A stretch of DNA of 64,000 nt, taken from positions 186,001 through 250,000 of the forward strand of contig JAUXUQ010000002.1 in assembly GCA_030680605.1 (NCBI GenBank). Direction: 5' to 3'. Both the position numbers and the translations under genes were made by a program. The notes beneath the pieces were generated by a model. The model ran no database searches. It was given only the letters and a program-made list of their open reading frames with translations, and was not told the origin of the DNA. This stretch comes from Gammaproteobacteria bacterium. Its GTDB lineage: Bacteria; Pseudomonadota; Gammaproteobacteria; SURF-13. The first letter of the stretch is position 1. Every line of letters begins with the position of its first letter. Shown here one piece after another: positions 19,905-30,495 of this stretch.

Positions 19905-21011
19905 TTGAACAGCCCAGCCCCCACCAATCTGCTGAACATGGATCGCGCAGCACTGCGTGAATACTTCACCCTGCTCGGCGAGAAACCGTTTCGCGCCGAG
20001 CAGGTGTTGCAGTGGGTGCATCACTACGGTGAGGCTGAGTTTGACGCGATGACCACCATCAGCAAGGTGTTGCGGGAGAAGCTGAAGACGATTGCCGAAA
20101 TCCGCGCGCCCGAGGTGGTGCTTGACCAGTGTGCGGTCGATGGCACCCGCAAGTGGTTGCTGCGGCTCGACTCCGGCAACTGCATTGAAACCGTGTTTAT
20201 TCCCGAGGAAGGGCGCGGTACCTTGTGTATCTCATCGCAGGCAGGTTGTGCACTGGATTGCTCGTTTTGCTCTACGGCGCAACAGGGTTTTAATCGTAAT
20301 CTTACAGTGGCAGAAATTATCGGCCAGGTCTGGGTGGCGAATCGTGCGCTGAAGCGTGATCCCAAGGGCGAGCGCATTATCACCAATGTGGTGCTGATGG
20401 GTATGGGTGAGCCGCTGCTGAATTTCGACAATGTCACGCGCGCCATCAACATCATGCTCGACGATGTTGGTTACGGTCTGTCGAAGCGTCGCGTTACGCT
20501 GAGCACGGCCGGTGTAGTACCCGCCATAGACCGGTTGCATGCGGTAAGCCCGGTCAGTCTTGCGGTTTCACTGCACGCGCCGGATGATGGCTTGCGCGAT
20601 ACCCTGGTACCCCTCAACAAGAAGTACCCGATAGCCGAGTTGCTGGCGGCCTGCAGGCGTTATGTGGCCGATGAGCCGCGCCGCCGCATCACCTTTGAGT
20701 ATGTTATGCTCGATGGCATAAACGACAGCCCGGAGCAGGCCCATGCACTGGTGCGTTTGTTGCGAGAGGTGCCGAGCAAGGTGAATCTGATTCCCTTCAA
20801 TCCGTTTCCCGACACCCGCTACAAACGTTCCAGCGCACGGGCGATTGAGCGTTTCCGCACCATCCTGATGGAGGCTGATCTGGTTACTATCACGCGCAAG
20901 ACCCGTGGCGAAGACATCGACGCCGCCTGTGGCCAGCTGGCGGGCAAGGTGCAGGATCGCAGTCGACGTCAACAGCGACGTGCACTGGCAGCAGAGCCTG
21001 GCCCACAATGA
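19905..21011 (+). CDS. rlmN: 23S rRNA/tRNA adenine-C2 methyltransferase RlmN
   Basis: 368 residues from a TTG at 19905, four bases after the ndk stop. This start was preferred to the ATG at 19938 because it keeps the family's N-terminal 'NLL..dr.aL..yF' pattern ('[15 protein letters not shown]'). A radical-SAM dual-specificity enzyme that methylates A2503 of 23S rRNA and A37 of some tRNAs. The 4Fe-4S ligands are in '[18 protein letters not shown]', and '[12 protein letters not shown]' and 'VSLHAPDD' are conserved. The end overlaps pilW by four bases. Confidence 0.94.
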   Translation: MNSPAPTNLLNMDRAALREYFTLLGEKPFRAEQVLQWVHHYGEAEFDAMTTISKVLREKLKTIAEIRAPEVVLDQCAVDGTRKWLLRLDSGNCIETVFIPEEGRGTLCISSQAGCALDCSFCSTAQQGFNRNLTVAEIIGQVWVANRALKRDPKGERIITNVVLMGMGEPLLNFDNVTRAINIMLDDVGYGLSKRRVTLSTAGVVPAIDRLHAVSPVSLAVSLHAPDDGLRDTLVPLNKKYPIAELLAACRRYVADEPRRRITFEYVMLDGINDSPEQAHALVRLLREVPSKVNLIPFNPFPDTRYKRSSARAIERFRTILMEADLVTITRKTRGEDIDAACGQLAGKVQDRSRRQQRRALAAEPGPQ

Positions 21012-21829
21012 CGCGTCACCCTGCAAGTGTGTTGCTGGCAATGCTGGCCGTGGGCATGTTAGCAGGTGCTTGCAGCTCTACCGGCAGACAGTCAGATGCG
21101 CTCAAGGCTACCGAGGATCGTCCAGACACGCTGGCTGAGACCCACGTAAAGCTGGGCATGGGCTATATGCAGCAAGGCAAGCCGGATATTGCGCTGGGCA
21201 AACTACAACGTGCCCTCGAGCTCGACCCCAATCTCGCCAGCGGCCACAATGCCATTGCCATTCTTTATGATCAGTTAGGCCGAGTGGATACTGCGGAGGA
21301 GCATTATAAGCGCGCGCTGGCGCTCGCACCGCAGGACTCCTCAGCCCACAACAATTACGGTACCTTTCTCTGTAGCAGGCGCAACCGGCTGGACGAGGCT
21401 GAACAGGAGTTTCTGAAGGCGCTGGAAAACCCGCTGTATGCCACGCCTGAATTGGCCTACGAAAATGCAGGCCTGTGCGCCCAGCGCAAACCTGATCTGG
21501 TGAAGGCGGAGCAGTACTTCCGCAGGGCGCTGGAGTTGCGTCAAACACTGCCAGTGTCCCTGTACCAGATGGCGCTCATCAATTTTGAAACCGGTCGACA
21601 TCTGCCTGCGCGCGCCTATCTGCAGCGTTATGCAGAGGTTGCCAGCCACACCCCTCAGAGTCTTTGGCTGGGCATCCGTATAGAGCGGGTGCTGGGTGAT
21701 AAAGACGCGGTAGCAAGCTACTCGGTTTATCTCAAGGGCAACTTTCCGGATTCGGACGAGGCGAAACTGTTGCAGGCATCGGAGCACAGTTCAGTCTCGC
21801 CCACCCTGCACCATGGCCGCACAGGATAG
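21008..21829 (+). CDS. pilW: Type IV pilus biogenesis/stability lipoprotein PilW (PilF)
   Basis: 273 residues. The signal peptide ends at 'LAGAC' with Cys22 as lipidation site. Six TPR-like repeats follow from residue 42 ('[20 protein letters not shown]', '[26 protein letters not shown]'). In pseudomonads this outer-membrane lipoprotein is the pilotin that lets PilQ secretin multimers form. No other pilus gene lies in the window, as is usual, because pilW sits in the rlmN-rodZ housekeeping block. It overlaps rlmN by four bases and rodZ by 17. Confidence 0.93.
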   Translation: MTRHPASVLLAMLAVGMLAGACSSTGRQSDALKATEDRPDTLAETHVKLGMGYMQQGKPDIALGKLQRALELDPNLASGHNAIAILYDQLGRVDTAEEHYKRALALAPQDSSAHNNYGTFLCSRRNRLDEAEQEFLKALENPLYATPELAYENAGLCAQRKPDLVKAEQYFRRALELRQTLPVSLYQMALINFETGRHLPARAYLQRYAEVASHTPQSLWLGIRIERVLGDKDAVASYSVYLKGNFPDSDEAKLLQASEHSSVSPTLHHGRTG

Positions 21830-22679
21830 CGGCACGCACACAGAACATGTGAACGCAGCCGGTCCGGGTGGGCGGTTGCGCGCCAGGCGTGAAAGCCTGG
21901 GCTGGTCGGTGGAGCAGGTGGCGGACAAGCTGCATCTGGATGCCCGTTACATACGGGCATTGGAGCAGGATCGGCATGCCGAGATCGCGGCCCCGGTGTT
22001 TGTGCGTGGCTATCTGCGCAGTTATGCCCTGTTACTGCAACTCCCTGCAGATGCCATCGTCGAGTGCTATACAGTGTCTGATGCAGACAAGCAGGCAGTG
22101 TTTGCCGGGCCGGTGCAATTCCAGGGGCTGGCCAGTACCCCCCCGAGTGTATCGCGCTGGCTGATCGTGCTCGCCATTGTGGCCGGTGTTGCCGGTGTCA
22201 TTGCCTACCTCTGGTATGTCCCGCCTGCGTCCGTTGCAAGCCTGCCTGCACAGGTGGACATCCCATCACCTGCCCCTCCTCCCGCCTATATCGCGCCCGG
22301 GGAGGAGCCTGTCGGTGTTGTGCCAGAGCCGGAGATTGTCGTAACGCCACCCACGATCAGCGCAGTGGAGGGCCAACCGCTGGCCTCGCCTGCAGGGGCG
22401 GAGCACCGATCTGTGGTGGCGACACAGATTAAAGTGGTATTGCGTTTCGTCGCTGACAGTTGGGTGATGATCAGCGATGCGACCGGCAGGACCATCATGT
22501 ATGAGCTGGTGCCCGGCGGCAGTAGCCGGGTGCTGGAGGGCGCAACGCCGCCGCTGCAGGTAGTACTGGGCAATTCCCCCGCCGTGACGGTCGAGTATAA
22601 TGGGACATTGTTTGACCAGTCGCGCTACAGTTATAGCCGCGTTGCACGTTTTACGCTGGCTGAAGCGGACACACCCTGA
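21813..22679 (+). CDS. rodZ: Cytoskeleton protein RodZ
   Basis: 288 residues. An N-terminal helix-turn-helix (about 14-80, 'LRARRESLGWSVEQVADKL') binds MreB. One transmembrane helix (about 112-132, 'WLIVLAIVAGVAGVIAYLWY') follows, then a Pro-rich periplasmic linker and a C-terminal beta domain (about 205-288, 'DSWVMISDATGRTIMYELV'). It helps maintain rod shape. The start lies inside the end of pilW; ispG begins 29 bases after it. Confidence 0.93.
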   Translation: MAAQDSGTHTEHVNAAGPGGRLRARRESLGWSVEQVADKLHLDARYIRALEQDRHAEIAAPVFVRGYLRSYALLLQLPADAIVECYTVSDADKQAVFAGPVQFQGLASTPPSVSRWLIVLAIVAGVAGVIAYLWYVPPASVASLPAQVDIPSPAPPPAYIAPGEEPVGVVPEPEIVVTPPTISAVEGQPLASPAGAEHRSVVATQIKVVLRFVADSWVMISDATGRTIMYELVPGGSSRVLEGATPPLQVVLGNSPAVTVEYNGTLFDQSRYSYSRVARFTLAEADTP

Positions 22680-22708
22680 GCATCTGAATTACTGCCAACG
22701 GACACACC

Positions 22709-23842
22709 ATGCGACATCAGATTATCCTGCCACGCCGCACGTCACGCCAGATCATGGTGGGCAATGTTGCGATCGGCGGTGACGCACCGGTATCGGTACA
22801 GAGCATGACCAACACCGATACCTGTGATGTCGCGGCCACCGTGGCGCAGATTCGCGCCCTGGAAAAGGTGGGTGCCGATATCGTACGTGTGTCCACACCG
22901 ACCATGGAGGCCGCCGAGGCCTTTGGCCTGATCAAGCAACAGGTCACCGTGCCACTGGTTGCCGATATCCACTTTGACTACAGGATCGCGCTGCGGGTGG
23001 CGGAACTGGGTGCGGACTGTTTGCGCATCAACCCCGGCAACATCGGTCGGGAAGACCGCGTGCGGGCCGTGGTGGAATCGGCGCGCGATCATAATATTCC
23101 AATCCGTATCGGTGTGAACGCGGGCTCGCTGGAGAAGGATCTGCAAAAAAAATACGGCGAGCCTACCCCGGAAGCCATGGTGGAGTCCGCGCTGCGCCAT
23201 GTCGAAATTCTCGAGCGCCTCAACTTCAAGCAGTTCAAGGTCAGCATCAAGGCCTCCGAGGTGTTCATGACCATTGCCGCTTACCGCCTGTTGGCCAAAC
23301 AGATTGAACAGCCATTACATCTTGGTGTGACCGAGGCCGGTGGCCTGCGTTCCGGCACAGTAAAGTCCGCCGTCGCCATGGGTATGCTGCTGATGGAGGG
23401 CATCGGCGACACCATCCGGGTTTCGCTGGCCGCCGATCCGGCGGAGGAGATCAAGGTCGGGTTTGATATTCTGAAGAGCCTGCATATCCGCAACAAGGGC
23501 ATCAACCTCATTGCCTGCCCCTCGTGCTCGCGCCAGGAGTTCGATGTCATTAGCACCGTGAACGCGCTGGAGGCGCGGCTCGAGGACATCCTTGAACCGA
23601 TGGATGTTGCGGTAATAGGCTGTGTGGTGAACGGGCCGGGCGAGGCCCGGGAGGCGGAGATCGGGCTTGCGGGCGGGGCACCCAATCTGCTGTATAGCGA
23701 TGGCAAGCCGGACCACAAGGTCAACAACGCACAACTGGTGGATGAGCTGGAGAAAGTCATCCGGGCCAAAATCAAATTACGCCAACAACTCGGTCAGCAT
23801 GAGTCTGCGCACCCTGTGATTCCTATTGCTAAAGCCAGGTAA
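22709..23842 (+). CDS. ispG: 4-hydroxy-3-methylbut-2-en-1-yl diphosphate synthase
   Basis: 377 residues. A [4Fe-4S] enzyme of the MEP isoprenoid pathway that makes HMBPP from MEcPP. The N-terminal TIM-barrel part begins '[20 protein letters not shown]'. The cluster ligands are in '[13 protein letters not shown]' and '[13 protein letters not shown]'. As a 4Fe-4S protein it depends on the Fe-S assembly genes nearby. The stop codon lies in the arm of the hairpin before hisS. Confidence 0.97.
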   Translation: MRHQIILPRRTSRQIMVGNVAIGGDAPVSVQSMTNTDTCDVAATVAQIRALEKVGADIVRVSTPTMEAAEAFGLIKQQVTVPLVADIHFDYRIALRVAELGADCLRINPGNIGREDRVRAVVESARDHNIPIRIGVNAGSLEKDLQKKYGEPTPEAMVESALRHVEILERLNFKQFKVSIKASEVFMTIAAYRLLAKQIEQPLHLGVTEAGGLRSGTVKSAVAMGMLLMEGIGDTIRVSLAADPAEEIKVGFDILKSLHIRNKGINLIACPSCSRQEFDVISTVNALEARLEDILEPMDVAVIGCVVNGPGEAREAEIGLAGGAPNLLYSDGKPDHKVNNAQLVDELEKVIRAKIKLRQQLGQHESAHPVIPIAKAR

Positions 23843-23890
23843 AAGATACAAGGGAAAAAGAGCGGTTCACCCTTTCCCCTTTTATCTTTT
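23841..23890 (+). repeat. Imperfect hairpin between ispG and hisS
   Basis: The left arm AAAAGATACAAGGGAAAAAG (23841-23860) and right arm CCTTTCCCCTTTTATCTTTT (23871-23890) pair over about 20 bases with a few mismatches, around a 10-base loop. The arm begins on the ispG stop codon. It has a T-rich 3' side, so it may act as a weak terminator or mRNA-stability hairpin before hisS. Confidence 0.5.
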
Positions 23891-23909
23891 CCCTTTAATC
23901 TGCCTTTAT

Positions 23910-25175
23910 ATGAAATCCATCCAGGCCATACGCGGCATGAACGATATCCTGCCGCAGCAGACACCGCACTGGGCGCATATCGAAGCGCGCATACGCAGCC
24001 TGTTTGTCGCCCATGGCTACAGCGAAATACGGCTGCCGCTGGTCGAAGCGACCGAACTGTTTACACGCTCCATAGGTGAGGTCACCGACATCGTCGAGAA
24101 GGAGATGTATACCTTCACCGATCGTAACGGTGACAGTCTCAGCTTGCGCCCCGAAGGTACCGCCGGCTGTGTGCGTGCCGCCATTGAGCACGGACTGCTG
24201 CACAACCAGACCCAGCGCGTGTGGTATCAGGGCCCGATGTTCCGGCACGAGCGTCCGCAGAAGGGCCGCTACCGCCAGTTTCACCAGGTCGGTGTAGAGA
24301 CCTACGGCTTTCCCGGGCCGGACATTGATGCCGAGTTGATCTTGCTCAGTGCACGGCTGTGGCGCAGCCTGGGGCTGGAAGACCTTGTGTTGCAGATCAA
24401 CTCGCTGGGCTCACATGCCTCGCGTGTGGCCTACCGTAGCGAGCTGGTACGTTATTTCACCGGGCACAGTCACGTGCTGGATGAAGACAGCCAACGCCGG
24501 CTGCATACCAACCCACTGCGCATACTCGACAGCAAGAATCCGGCCTTGCAGGCAGTGATTGAGGCGGCCCCGCGGCTGGCGGATCATCTGGATGAGGTGT
24601 CACGCGTACATTTCTCCGGGTTGTGCGCCCTGCTCGATAGCGCAGGGCTGCGCTACGAAATCAACCCGCGCCTGGTACGTGGACTGGACTATTATGATTA
24701 CACCGTGTTCGAGTGGGTGACCGACCGTCTGGGCGCCCAGGGTACCGTGTGTGCAGGTGGCCGCTACGACACGCTGGTAGAGCAAATAGGTGGCAAGCCC
24801 ACCCCCGCCATCGGTTTCGCCCTTGGCATGGAGCGGCTGGTCGCGCTGATGGCAGAGACGGCTGCTGTGCCGCTGCAACCGCCGCATGCCTATCTGGTGA
24901 TGGTGGGCGATGCAGCGCAGGCACACGGCTGGGTGCTGGCAGAGCGCTTGCGTGACGCCTTGCCCGCACTCCGCTTGACCGTGCACTGTGGTGGTGGCAG
25001 CTTCAAGAGTCAGCTCAAACGTGCGGATAAAAGCGGCGCACGCCATGCGCTGATACTGGGTGATGAAGAGGCGGCGCGGGGTGAGGTCAGCATCAAGGGC
25101 TTGCGCGCAACTTCAGGTGAGCAAATAAGTATAGCGCAGTCGCAACTGGTTGATTTTTTCTCGAACAAGATCTAG
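23910..25175 (+). CDS. hisS: Histidyl-tRNA synthetase
   Basis: 421 residues, class II synthetase. The start ATG at 23910 begins the conserved '[12 protein letters not shown]'; open codons upstream overlap ispG and the hairpin. Motif 2 is '[19 protein letters not shown]', the histidine-binding loop is '[14 protein letters not shown]', and motif 3 lies in 'GFALGMERL'. The C-terminal anticodon-binding domain covers about 325-421. In most relatives yfgM follows directly; here the ccm operon is between them. Confidence 0.97.
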   Translation: MKSIQAIRGMNDILPQQTPHWAHIEARIRSLFVAHGYSEIRLPLVEATELFTRSIGEVTDIVEKEMYTFTDRNGDSLSLRPEGTAGCVRAAIEHGLLHNQTQRVWYQGPMFRHERPQKGRYRQFHQVGVETYGFPGPDIDAELILLSARLWRSLGLEDLVLQINSLGSHASRVAYRSELVRYFTGHSHVLDEDSQRRLHTNPLRILDSKNPALQAVIEAAPRLADHLDEVSRVHFSGLCALLDSAGLRYEINPRLVRGLDYYDYTVFEWVTDRLGAQGTVCAGGRYDTLVEQIGGKPTPAIGFALGMERLVALMAETAAVPLQPPHAYLVMVGDAAQAHGWVLAERLRDALPALRLTVHCGGGSFKSQLKRADKSGARHALILGDEEAARGEVSIKGLRATSGEQISIAQSQLVDFFSNKI

Positions 25176-25759
25176 TCCAAATCGTGCCTGCCTGAGCTTT
25201 TAAAGTGTAAATTTTCTGCTAATCAAACCATCGCCCCCAGTTTTCTGCGCGATTTGACATATATCCTGACCGGGTGGTGCCCGCCTGGGGAAGGCACTGC
25301 CGGGGGGGTCTAAGCCACAGATAATGTTCTTTTTCAAAGACGCTGCTCATGACCTTGGCGGGGTAGTGAAATGCTGCTAGGCGGAGTGGCGAAGACAGCC
25401 GTCTGACCAGTATCAGTCCTCGCACTGTGGCGTGCGAGCGGGTTAGGCAAAAAGGGTTATTGAGGACACCAAGTGTCGGTCGCTGGTGCGGTTTCGTAGT
25501 TGTTAAAATTTCGTTTGATTTTGAAGTTTGGAAATACCGCTTTTAACGATAGCAAAAACCTGTCTTAAGGCCTCTGGGGCAGTGGGAAACAGTGCTAAAC
25601 GCACTGTTTTTATGTGACAATAGGGCGCGATTCTTGCAACAAAGACAGGATGATCAGCATGCCCATGGAGATGGGTTTTGAGGCCGCAGGCAAAAACCGG
25701 TCTGGCACCATTCCCAGAAACTGCAGCAGGCCACCCCGTGCGCTGTGGCGAGCGTTACC
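25176..25759 (+). other. 584-base intergenic region between hisS and ccmA
   Basis: No supported protein gene. A TTGACA at 25254-25259 could be a -35 element without a good -10. Several G+C-rich segments (25275-25310 and 25400-25445) could fold. A clear terminator lies at 25587-25612, giving an untranslated stretch of about 350 bases that might be an ncRNA or leader. No match to RNase P RNA, tmRNA, SRP RNA or 6S RNA was recognised by eye. Downstream of the terminator, 25613-25759 leads into ccmA. Confidence 0.4.
25587..25612 (+). terminator. Rho-independent terminator
   Basis: AAACAGTGC (25587-25595), loop TAAAC, GCACTGTTT (25601-25609), with the T run at 25607-25611. A nine-pair stem with a T tract is a typical intrinsic terminator on the plus strand. 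It lies 412 bases after hisS, so it ends either a long hisS 3' UTR or a separate small RNA. Confidence 0.75.
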
Positions 25760-26398
25760 ATGAGTGGACCTGCCGTGCCGCCAGCGGGACTGGAGGCGGT
25801 AAATCTCGAGTGCGAGCGGGGTGAGCGGGTGTTATTCAGCGAGCTTTCGTTTGCGCTGGCGCCCGGGAACCTAATGTTGATCGAAGGGCCTAATGGAAGT
25901 GGTAAAACCAGTCTGCTGCGAATTTTGTGCGGGCTGGCGCGGCCCAACCGCGGTGAGATACGCTGGCGTGGGGTAGGGGTCGACAAGGCGCCGGAGCAGT
26001 TCCGGTCGGAGTTGATTTATCTGGGGCATAATCCAGGTGTAAAAGGTGACCTCACGCCCTATGAGAATCTGGGAGTTACTCGTGGCCTTGCCTGCAGCCG
26101 CAACGGCATTACGCTGGATGAGGCGCTGGGACAGGTCGGGCTGGCCGGGTTCGAGGATGTACCGGCGCGTACGCTGTCGGCGGGTCAGCGCCGGCGCGTG
26201 GCACTCGCCCGTCTGCTGGTAATGGATGCAAGTCTGTGGATACTGGATGAGCCGTTTACCGCGCTCGATACCCACGGTGTCATGTTGGTGGAGCAGATGC
26301 TGTCCCGGCACCTGGCGCGAGGAGGATTGGCGGCGGTGAGCACGCACCATCCGGTGACAGTCGCCGAGGTGGGCATCGTGCGTCTGGAGTTGAGTTAA
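25760..26398 (+). CDS. ccmA: Heme exporter ATP-binding protein CcmA
   Basis: 212 residues from ATG 25760; a GTG at 25745 is a possible alternative. The ABC ATPase of system I cytochrome c maturation. Together with CcmB it releases holo-CcmE from CcmCD. Walker A 'GPNGSGKTSLL' is near residue 38, the signature is 'LSAGQRRRVALARLL', and Walker B is 'LWILDEPFTALD'. The TAA stop shares its last base with the ccmB ATG. Confidence 0.95.
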   Translation: MSGPAVPPAGLEAVNLECERGERVLFSELSFALAPGNLMLIEGPNGSGKTSLLRILCGLARPNRGEIRWRGVGVDKAPEQFRSELIYLGHNPGVKGDLTPYENLGVTRGLACSRNGITLDEALGQVGLAGFEDVPARTLSAGQRRRVALARLLVMDASLWILDEPFTALDTHGVMLVEQMLSRHLARGGLAAVSTHHPVTVAEVGIVRLELS

Positions 26399-27084
26399 TG
26401 CGCGAAGTACCTGGGGTGTTGTCGGCGTTGGGCGTGTTAATTCGCCGCGATCTTTTGCTCGCGTTGCGACGGCGGGCGCAGATACTGAACCCACTGGTTT
26501 TTTTTGTGATTGTGGTCACATTGTTTCCGCTCGGTGTAGGACCGGAGCCGAACCTGCTGCAGAAGCTTGCGCCAGGCGTATTGTGGGTGGCGGCACTATT
26601 GTCTGCCATGCTGTCACTGGAGGCGATGTTCCATTCGGATTTTGAGGATGGCTCGCTGGAGCAGTTGCTGTTGGCGCCCCAGCCGGTGTTTGCCACCGTG
26701 CTTGCCAAGGTGCTGGCGCACTGGCTGTTGTCCGGATTGCCACTGCTGCTGTTGGCGCCGATGTTGGCGCTGTGGCTGCATCTGCCGGGTGATGCCATCG
26801 TGGTTTTGATGGTTACGCTGGCGCTGGGTACGCCGGTGTTGAGTTTGATTGGCGCCATAGGCGTGGCCCTCACCGTAGGCCTGCGCCGGGGTGGCGTGTT
26901 GTTGTCGTTGCTGGTTTTGCCACTGTATATCCCGGTACTGATCATGGGCGCCGGGGCGGTAGACAGTGCAGCCAGTGGTCTGGCGGTGGATGCCCATTTG
27001 TCCATTATGGGCGCGCTGCTGCTGTTGTCTTTGAGTCTGGCGCCGTGGGCAGCGGGCGCGGCGTTACGGATCAGTGTGGAGTAG
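26398..27084 (+). CDS. ccmB: Heme exporter membrane protein CcmB
   Basis: 228 residues, with six predicted membrane helices (for example 'ILNPLVFFVIVVTLFPLGVG', 'GVLLSLLVLPLYIPVLIMGA'). It is the membrane partner of CcmA. The 'FHSDFEDGSLEQLLLAPQP' loop is characteristic. Overlaps ccmA by one base; ccmC starts three bases after its stop. Confidence 0.95.
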   Translation: MREVPGVLSALGVLIRRDLLLALRRRAQILNPLVFFVIVVTLFPLGVGPEPNLLQKLAPGVLWVAALLSAMLSLEAMFHSDFEDGSLEQLLLAPQPVFATVLAKVLAHWLLSGLPLLLLAPMLALWLHLPGDAIVVLMVTLALGTPVLSLIGAIGVALTVGLRRGGVLLSLLVLPLYIPVLIMGAGAVDSAASGLAVDAHLSIMGALLLLSLSLAPWAAGAALRISVE

Positions 27085-27087
27085 GTT

Positions 27088-27876
27088 ATGTGGGTATGGC
27101 TGCATAGATTCGGTTCACCGAAATATTTTTACACGGTGTCAGGCAAGTGGTTGCCGTGGGTGGCGGGTGCAACTGCGCTGCTGATTCTGGCCGGCTTGTA
27201 TCTGGGCCTGTTCGCCTCGCCCGCCGATTATCAGCAACGCGACAGCGTACGCATCATGTACATCCACGTGCCGAGTGCGTGGAACTCCATGTTTATCTAC
27301 CTGCTGATGGCGACGGCGGCGGCGATTGGTCTGGTCTGGAATATCAAACTGGCGGACATTGTTGCCGCAGTTTCGGCGCCTATCGGCGCATCGTTTACCT
27401 TCATCACGCTGGTGACCGGCTCGCTGTGGGGCAAGCCCATGTGGGGCACCTGGTGGGAGTGGGATGCGCGGCTTACGTCCGAACTGATTCTGCTGTTCCT
27501 GTATCTGGGCTACATCGCCCTGCAGTCGGCCTTCGAGGATCGTCGCACTGCTGCGCGCGCCTCTGCCGTACTCGCCATCGTCGGTGCGGTCAATGTGCCT
27601 ATTATTTATTACTCGGTGCAGTGGTGGAATACCTTGCATCAGCCACAGAGTCTGGGAGTCGGGGTGTCTGCGATTCACTCCAGCATGCTGTGGCCACTGT
27701 TGCTCATGGCGCTGGGTTTCAAGCTGCTGTACGTGGTCATACTCCTGATGCGTACGCGCACCGAAGTACTCGAACGTGAGCGCAACGCGGCATGGGTGCA
27801 GGAATTGGCGCAGGAGTTGGCGGCAACGGATAAATCCTCTCCGGATACAACCAGGAGTAGCAATGAATATCGCTGA
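27088..27876 (+). CDS. ccmC: Heme-handling protein CcmC
   Basis: 262 residues with six membrane helices. CcmC loads heme onto CcmE. The tryptophan-rich heme-handling motif is 'GTWWEWDARLTSELILL', with conserved periplasmic histidines in 'YIHVPSAWNSMF' and 'VQWWNTLHQPQS'. The C-terminal tail overlaps ccmD by 14 bases. Confidence 0.96.
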   Translation: MWVWLHRFGSPKYFYTVSGKWLPWVAGATALLILAGLYLGLFASPADYQQRDSVRIMYIHVPSAWNSMFIYLLMATAAAIGLVWNIKLADIVAAVSAPIGASFTFITLVTGSLWGKPMWGTWWEWDARLTSELILLFLYLGYIALQSAFEDRRTAARASAVLAIVGAVNVPIIYYSVQWWNTLHQPQSLGVGVSAIHSSMLWPLLLMALGFKLLYVVILLMRTRTEVLERERNAAWVQELAQELAATDKSSPDTTRSSNEYR

Positions 27877-28033
27877 ATTTTTCAATATGGGCGGCTACGC
27901 CCTGTATGTCTGGGGCTCGTATGGTGTGACCCTGGTGGTGCTGGCGCTGAATGTGCTGTTGGCGCGTCAGCAGCAGCGGCAGGTGGTGCGTATGCTGGTG
28001 CGCGGTGCACAACGCAACCGGGGGCAGGCATGA
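27863..28033 (+). CDS. ccmD: Heme exporter protein CcmD
   Basis: 56 residues, a small single-span membrane protein needed to release holo-CcmE from CcmC. '[19 protein letters not shown]' is the family's signature, followed by a short basic cytoplasmic tail ('[11 protein letters not shown]'). AGGAG sits six bases before the ATG. It overlaps ccmC by 14 and ccmE by four bases. Confidence 0.93.
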   Translation: MNIAEFFNMGGYALYVWGSYGVTLVVLALNVLLARQQQRQVVRMLVRGAQRNRGQA

Positions 28034-28518
28034 CACCGCGCCGCCGCCGTTTAATGATTGTGTTGCTGATACTGCTGGCGGTAGGTGTGGCCGCAGCGCT
28101 GACGCTGAACGCCTTTCGCGGCAACCTGGTATTTTTCTACGGGCCGAGCCAGCTCGCGGGCGTAGAGAAGGTGCATGAGCGTAATTTGCGTCTTGGAGGC
28201 CTGGTGGAGCAGGGCAGCGTCAGGCGCGAAGACGACGGACTCACCGTACACTTTAATGTGACGGATAATGTGACCAGTGTCCCGGTTACCTACAAAGGTA
28301 TATTGCCGGACTTGTTCCGCGAGGGTCAGGGGGTGGTCACCCAGGGCAAGTTAAATGTCGGCGGCCAGTTCATGGCCGACGAAGTGCTCGCCAAACATGA
28401 TGAAAATTACATGCCTTCGGAAGTGGCCGAGGCGCTCAAACAAGCCAGTGAATCCGGTGCGCAAGCCCCGCAGCAGTTCACAGGCACACTGATGATGCAG
28501 GGAGGCTCTACCAAATGA
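28030..28518 (+). CDS. ccmE: Periplasmic heme chaperone CcmE
   Basis: 162 residues. An N-terminal membrane anchor (about 7-28) and an OB-fold periplasmic domain. Heme is bound covalently to His123 in '[13 protein letters not shown]', the standard HxxxY form. The Gln/Ala-rich C-terminal tail is variable in the family. ATGA overlaps join it to ccmD and ccmF. Confidence 0.96.
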   Translation: MTPRRRRLMIVLLILLAVGVAAALTLNAFRGNLVFFYGPSQLAGVEKVHERNLRLGGLVEQGSVRREDDGLTVHFNVTDNVTSVPVTYKGILPDLFREGQGVVTQGKLNVGGQFMADEVLAKHDENYMPSEVAEALKQASESGAQAPQQFTGTLMMQGGSTK

Positions 28519-30491
28519 TACCTGAACTTGGCCATTTTGCGCTGATCATTGCGCTTGGTGTTGCGCTGGTGCAAACAGTGTTACCGCTGGTGGGTGCGAC
28601 GCGCGGTAATTTGTCGTGGATGGCGGTGGCGCGGCCGGCGGCACGCGCCCAGTTTGTGTTTTTGCTGATTGCGTTTATTGCCCTCACGCATGCCTTCGTC
28701 GCCAATGATTTCTCTGTCTTGTACGTGGCCAGCAATTCCAACTCTGCCATGCCGTGGTACTACCGCGTGACGGCAGTATGGGGTGCGCATGAAGGTTCGT
28801 TGTTGCTGTGGGCACTTGTTTTGAGTGGCTGGATGCTGGCGGTGTCGTATTTCAGTCGCAATCTGCCACAGGATTTTGTGGCCCGCGTACTGGGTGTGAT
28901 GGGCTTCATCAGCGTTGGCTTCCTGCTGTTCATGCTGCTGACCTCGAATCCGTTTGATCGCCTGGTTCCGGCAGCGCTTGAAGGGCGTGAGTTGAATCCG
29001 CTGCTGCAGGATCTCGGCCTGATTATTCACCCGCCCATGTTGTACATGGGCTATGTGGGTCTTTCTGTTGCCTTCAGCTTTGCCATTGCCGCCCTGCTGG
29101 GGGGCAGGCTCGACGCCGCCTGGGCGCGCTGGTCACGACCATGGACGACGGTGGCGTGGATATTTCTGACCTTCGGTATTATGCTGGGTAGCTGGTGGGC
29201 CTATTACGAACTGGGCTGGGGTGGCTGGTGGTTCTGGGATCCGGTGGAGAACGCCTCGTTCATGCCCTGGCTGGTGGCTACCGCGCTTATCCACTCGCTG
29301 GCGGTGACTGAAAAGCGGGGTGGTTTCAAGAGTTGGACCGTGTTGCTGGCGATCGTGGCTTTTTCGCTGTCACTGCTGGGAACCTTCCTGGTGCGCTCGG
29401 GCGTGCTGACATCGGTGCACGCCTTTGCCACCGATCCGGAGCGCGGTCTGTTCATATTGATTTTTCTGGGGCTGGTGGTGGGTATCTCGCTCGCGCTGTA
29501 TGCGTGGCGGACACAGCGCGTGGGGCTGGGCGGCGACTTCGAACTGGTGTCGCGCGAGTCCATGCTGCTGGGCAACAACGTGCTGTTGCTGGTGGCGACG
29601 GCCAGCGTCCTGCTGGGCACCCTGTATCCGCTGATTGTCGACGCGCTGGGTCTGGGCAAGATATCCGTCGGCCCACCGTACTTTAATGCGGTGTTTATCC
29701 CGCTGATGGCGCCGCTGATCTTTCTTATGGGCATAGGCCCGGTGGCGCGCTGGAAGCAGGCCAGTATCCCCGATCTGGTAACACGCCTGCGCTGGGCGCT
29801 GCTGGTCAGTGTGGTGACGGCGCTGTTGCTGCCGGTGTTGCTGGGTACATGGTCAGTCATGATCAGTCTCGGTTTTTTCATGGCCTTCTGGATTATTCTC
29901 TCCAGCCTTAAAAATCTGTGGGATGTGGCCGGGCGCAATGGCCTGAGTGGTCTGGCGCGAGGTTTGCTCAATATCCCGCGCGGTTACTACGGCATGTTTT
30001 TCGCGCACCTTGGTGTGGCGATATTCGCGCTCGGTGTCTGCATCTCCGGCGGCTACAGCCAGGAGAAAGAGCAGCGTATGGAGCGGGGCGAGAGTGTGGA
30101 ACTGGCAGGCTATTCATTTAGATTTGACGGCGTGCAGGATGTCAATGGACCGAATTACGCAGCCAAGGAGGGTGTGGTCGTGGTGAGCAAGGCAGGCAAG
30201 GAGTTGTTTACCATGCGGCCACAGAAACGCGTCTATCTGGTACAGAAGGATCCCACTACGGAAGCGAGCATAGACGCAGGGATGTTCCGTCATCTCTACG
30301 TTGCACTGGGTGAGCCGGTGGGCAACGAGGCGTGGAGTCTGCGGGTGTATTACAAGCCCTTCGTGCAATGGATCTGGATGGGCCCGCTGGTCATGATGCT
30401 GGGTGGTTTCCTTGCTGTGACCGATCGCCGTTATCGTCTGGCTACCCGCCGGGTGACGATGCCCGACGCAGCGGCAACGGCACAGGGCTAG
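28515..30491 (+). CDS. ccmF: Cytochrome c heme lyase subunit CcmF
   Basis: 658 residues with about 14-15 membrane helices. CcmF ligates heme to apocytochrome c together with CcmH and CcmI. The WWD motif is '[20 protein letters not shown]' and the conserved histidines are in '[15 protein letters not shown]' and '[13 protein letters not shown]'. Length is normal. It overlaps ccmE by four bases; ccmG begins four bases after its stop. Confidence 0.97.
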   Translation: MIPELGHFALIIALGVALVQTVLPLVGATRGNLSWMAVARPAARAQFVFLLIAFIALTHAFVANDFSVLYVASNSNSAMPWYYRVTAVWGAHEGSLLLWALVLSGWMLAVSYFSRNLPQDFVARVLGVMGFISVGFLLFMLLTSNPFDRLVPAALEGRELNPLLQDLGLIIHPPMLYMGYVGLSVAFSFAIAALLGGRLDAAWARWSRPWTTVAWIFLTFGIMLGSWWAYYELGWGGWWFWDPVENASFMPWLVATALIHSLAVTEKRGGFKSWTVLLAIVAFSLSLLGTFLVRSGVLTSVHAFATDPERGLFILIFLGLVVGISLALYAWRTQRVGLGGDFELVSRESMLLGNNVLLLVATASVLLGTLYPLIVDALGLGKISVGPPYFNAVFIPLMAPLIFLMGIGPVARWKQASIPDLVTRLRWALLVSVVTALLLPVLLGTWSVMISLGFFMAFWIILSSLKNLWDVAGRNGLSGLARGLLNIPRGYYGMFFAHLGVAIFALGVCISGGYSQEKEQRMERGESVELAGYSFRFDGVQDVNGPNYAAKEGVVVVSKAGKELFTMRPQKRVYLVQKDPTTEASIDAGMFRHLYVALGEPVGNEAWSLRVYYKPFVQWIWMGPLVMMLGGFLAVTDRRYRLATRRVTMPDAAATAQG

Positions 30492-30495
30492 CCGC

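Noticed and set aside
25176-25586. 6S RNA, RNase P RNA, tmRNA, SRP RNA or a known riboswitch in the hisS-ccmA spacer
   Set aside because: None of the characteristic core sequences could be recognised by eye, so only a generic ncRNA candidate is reported.
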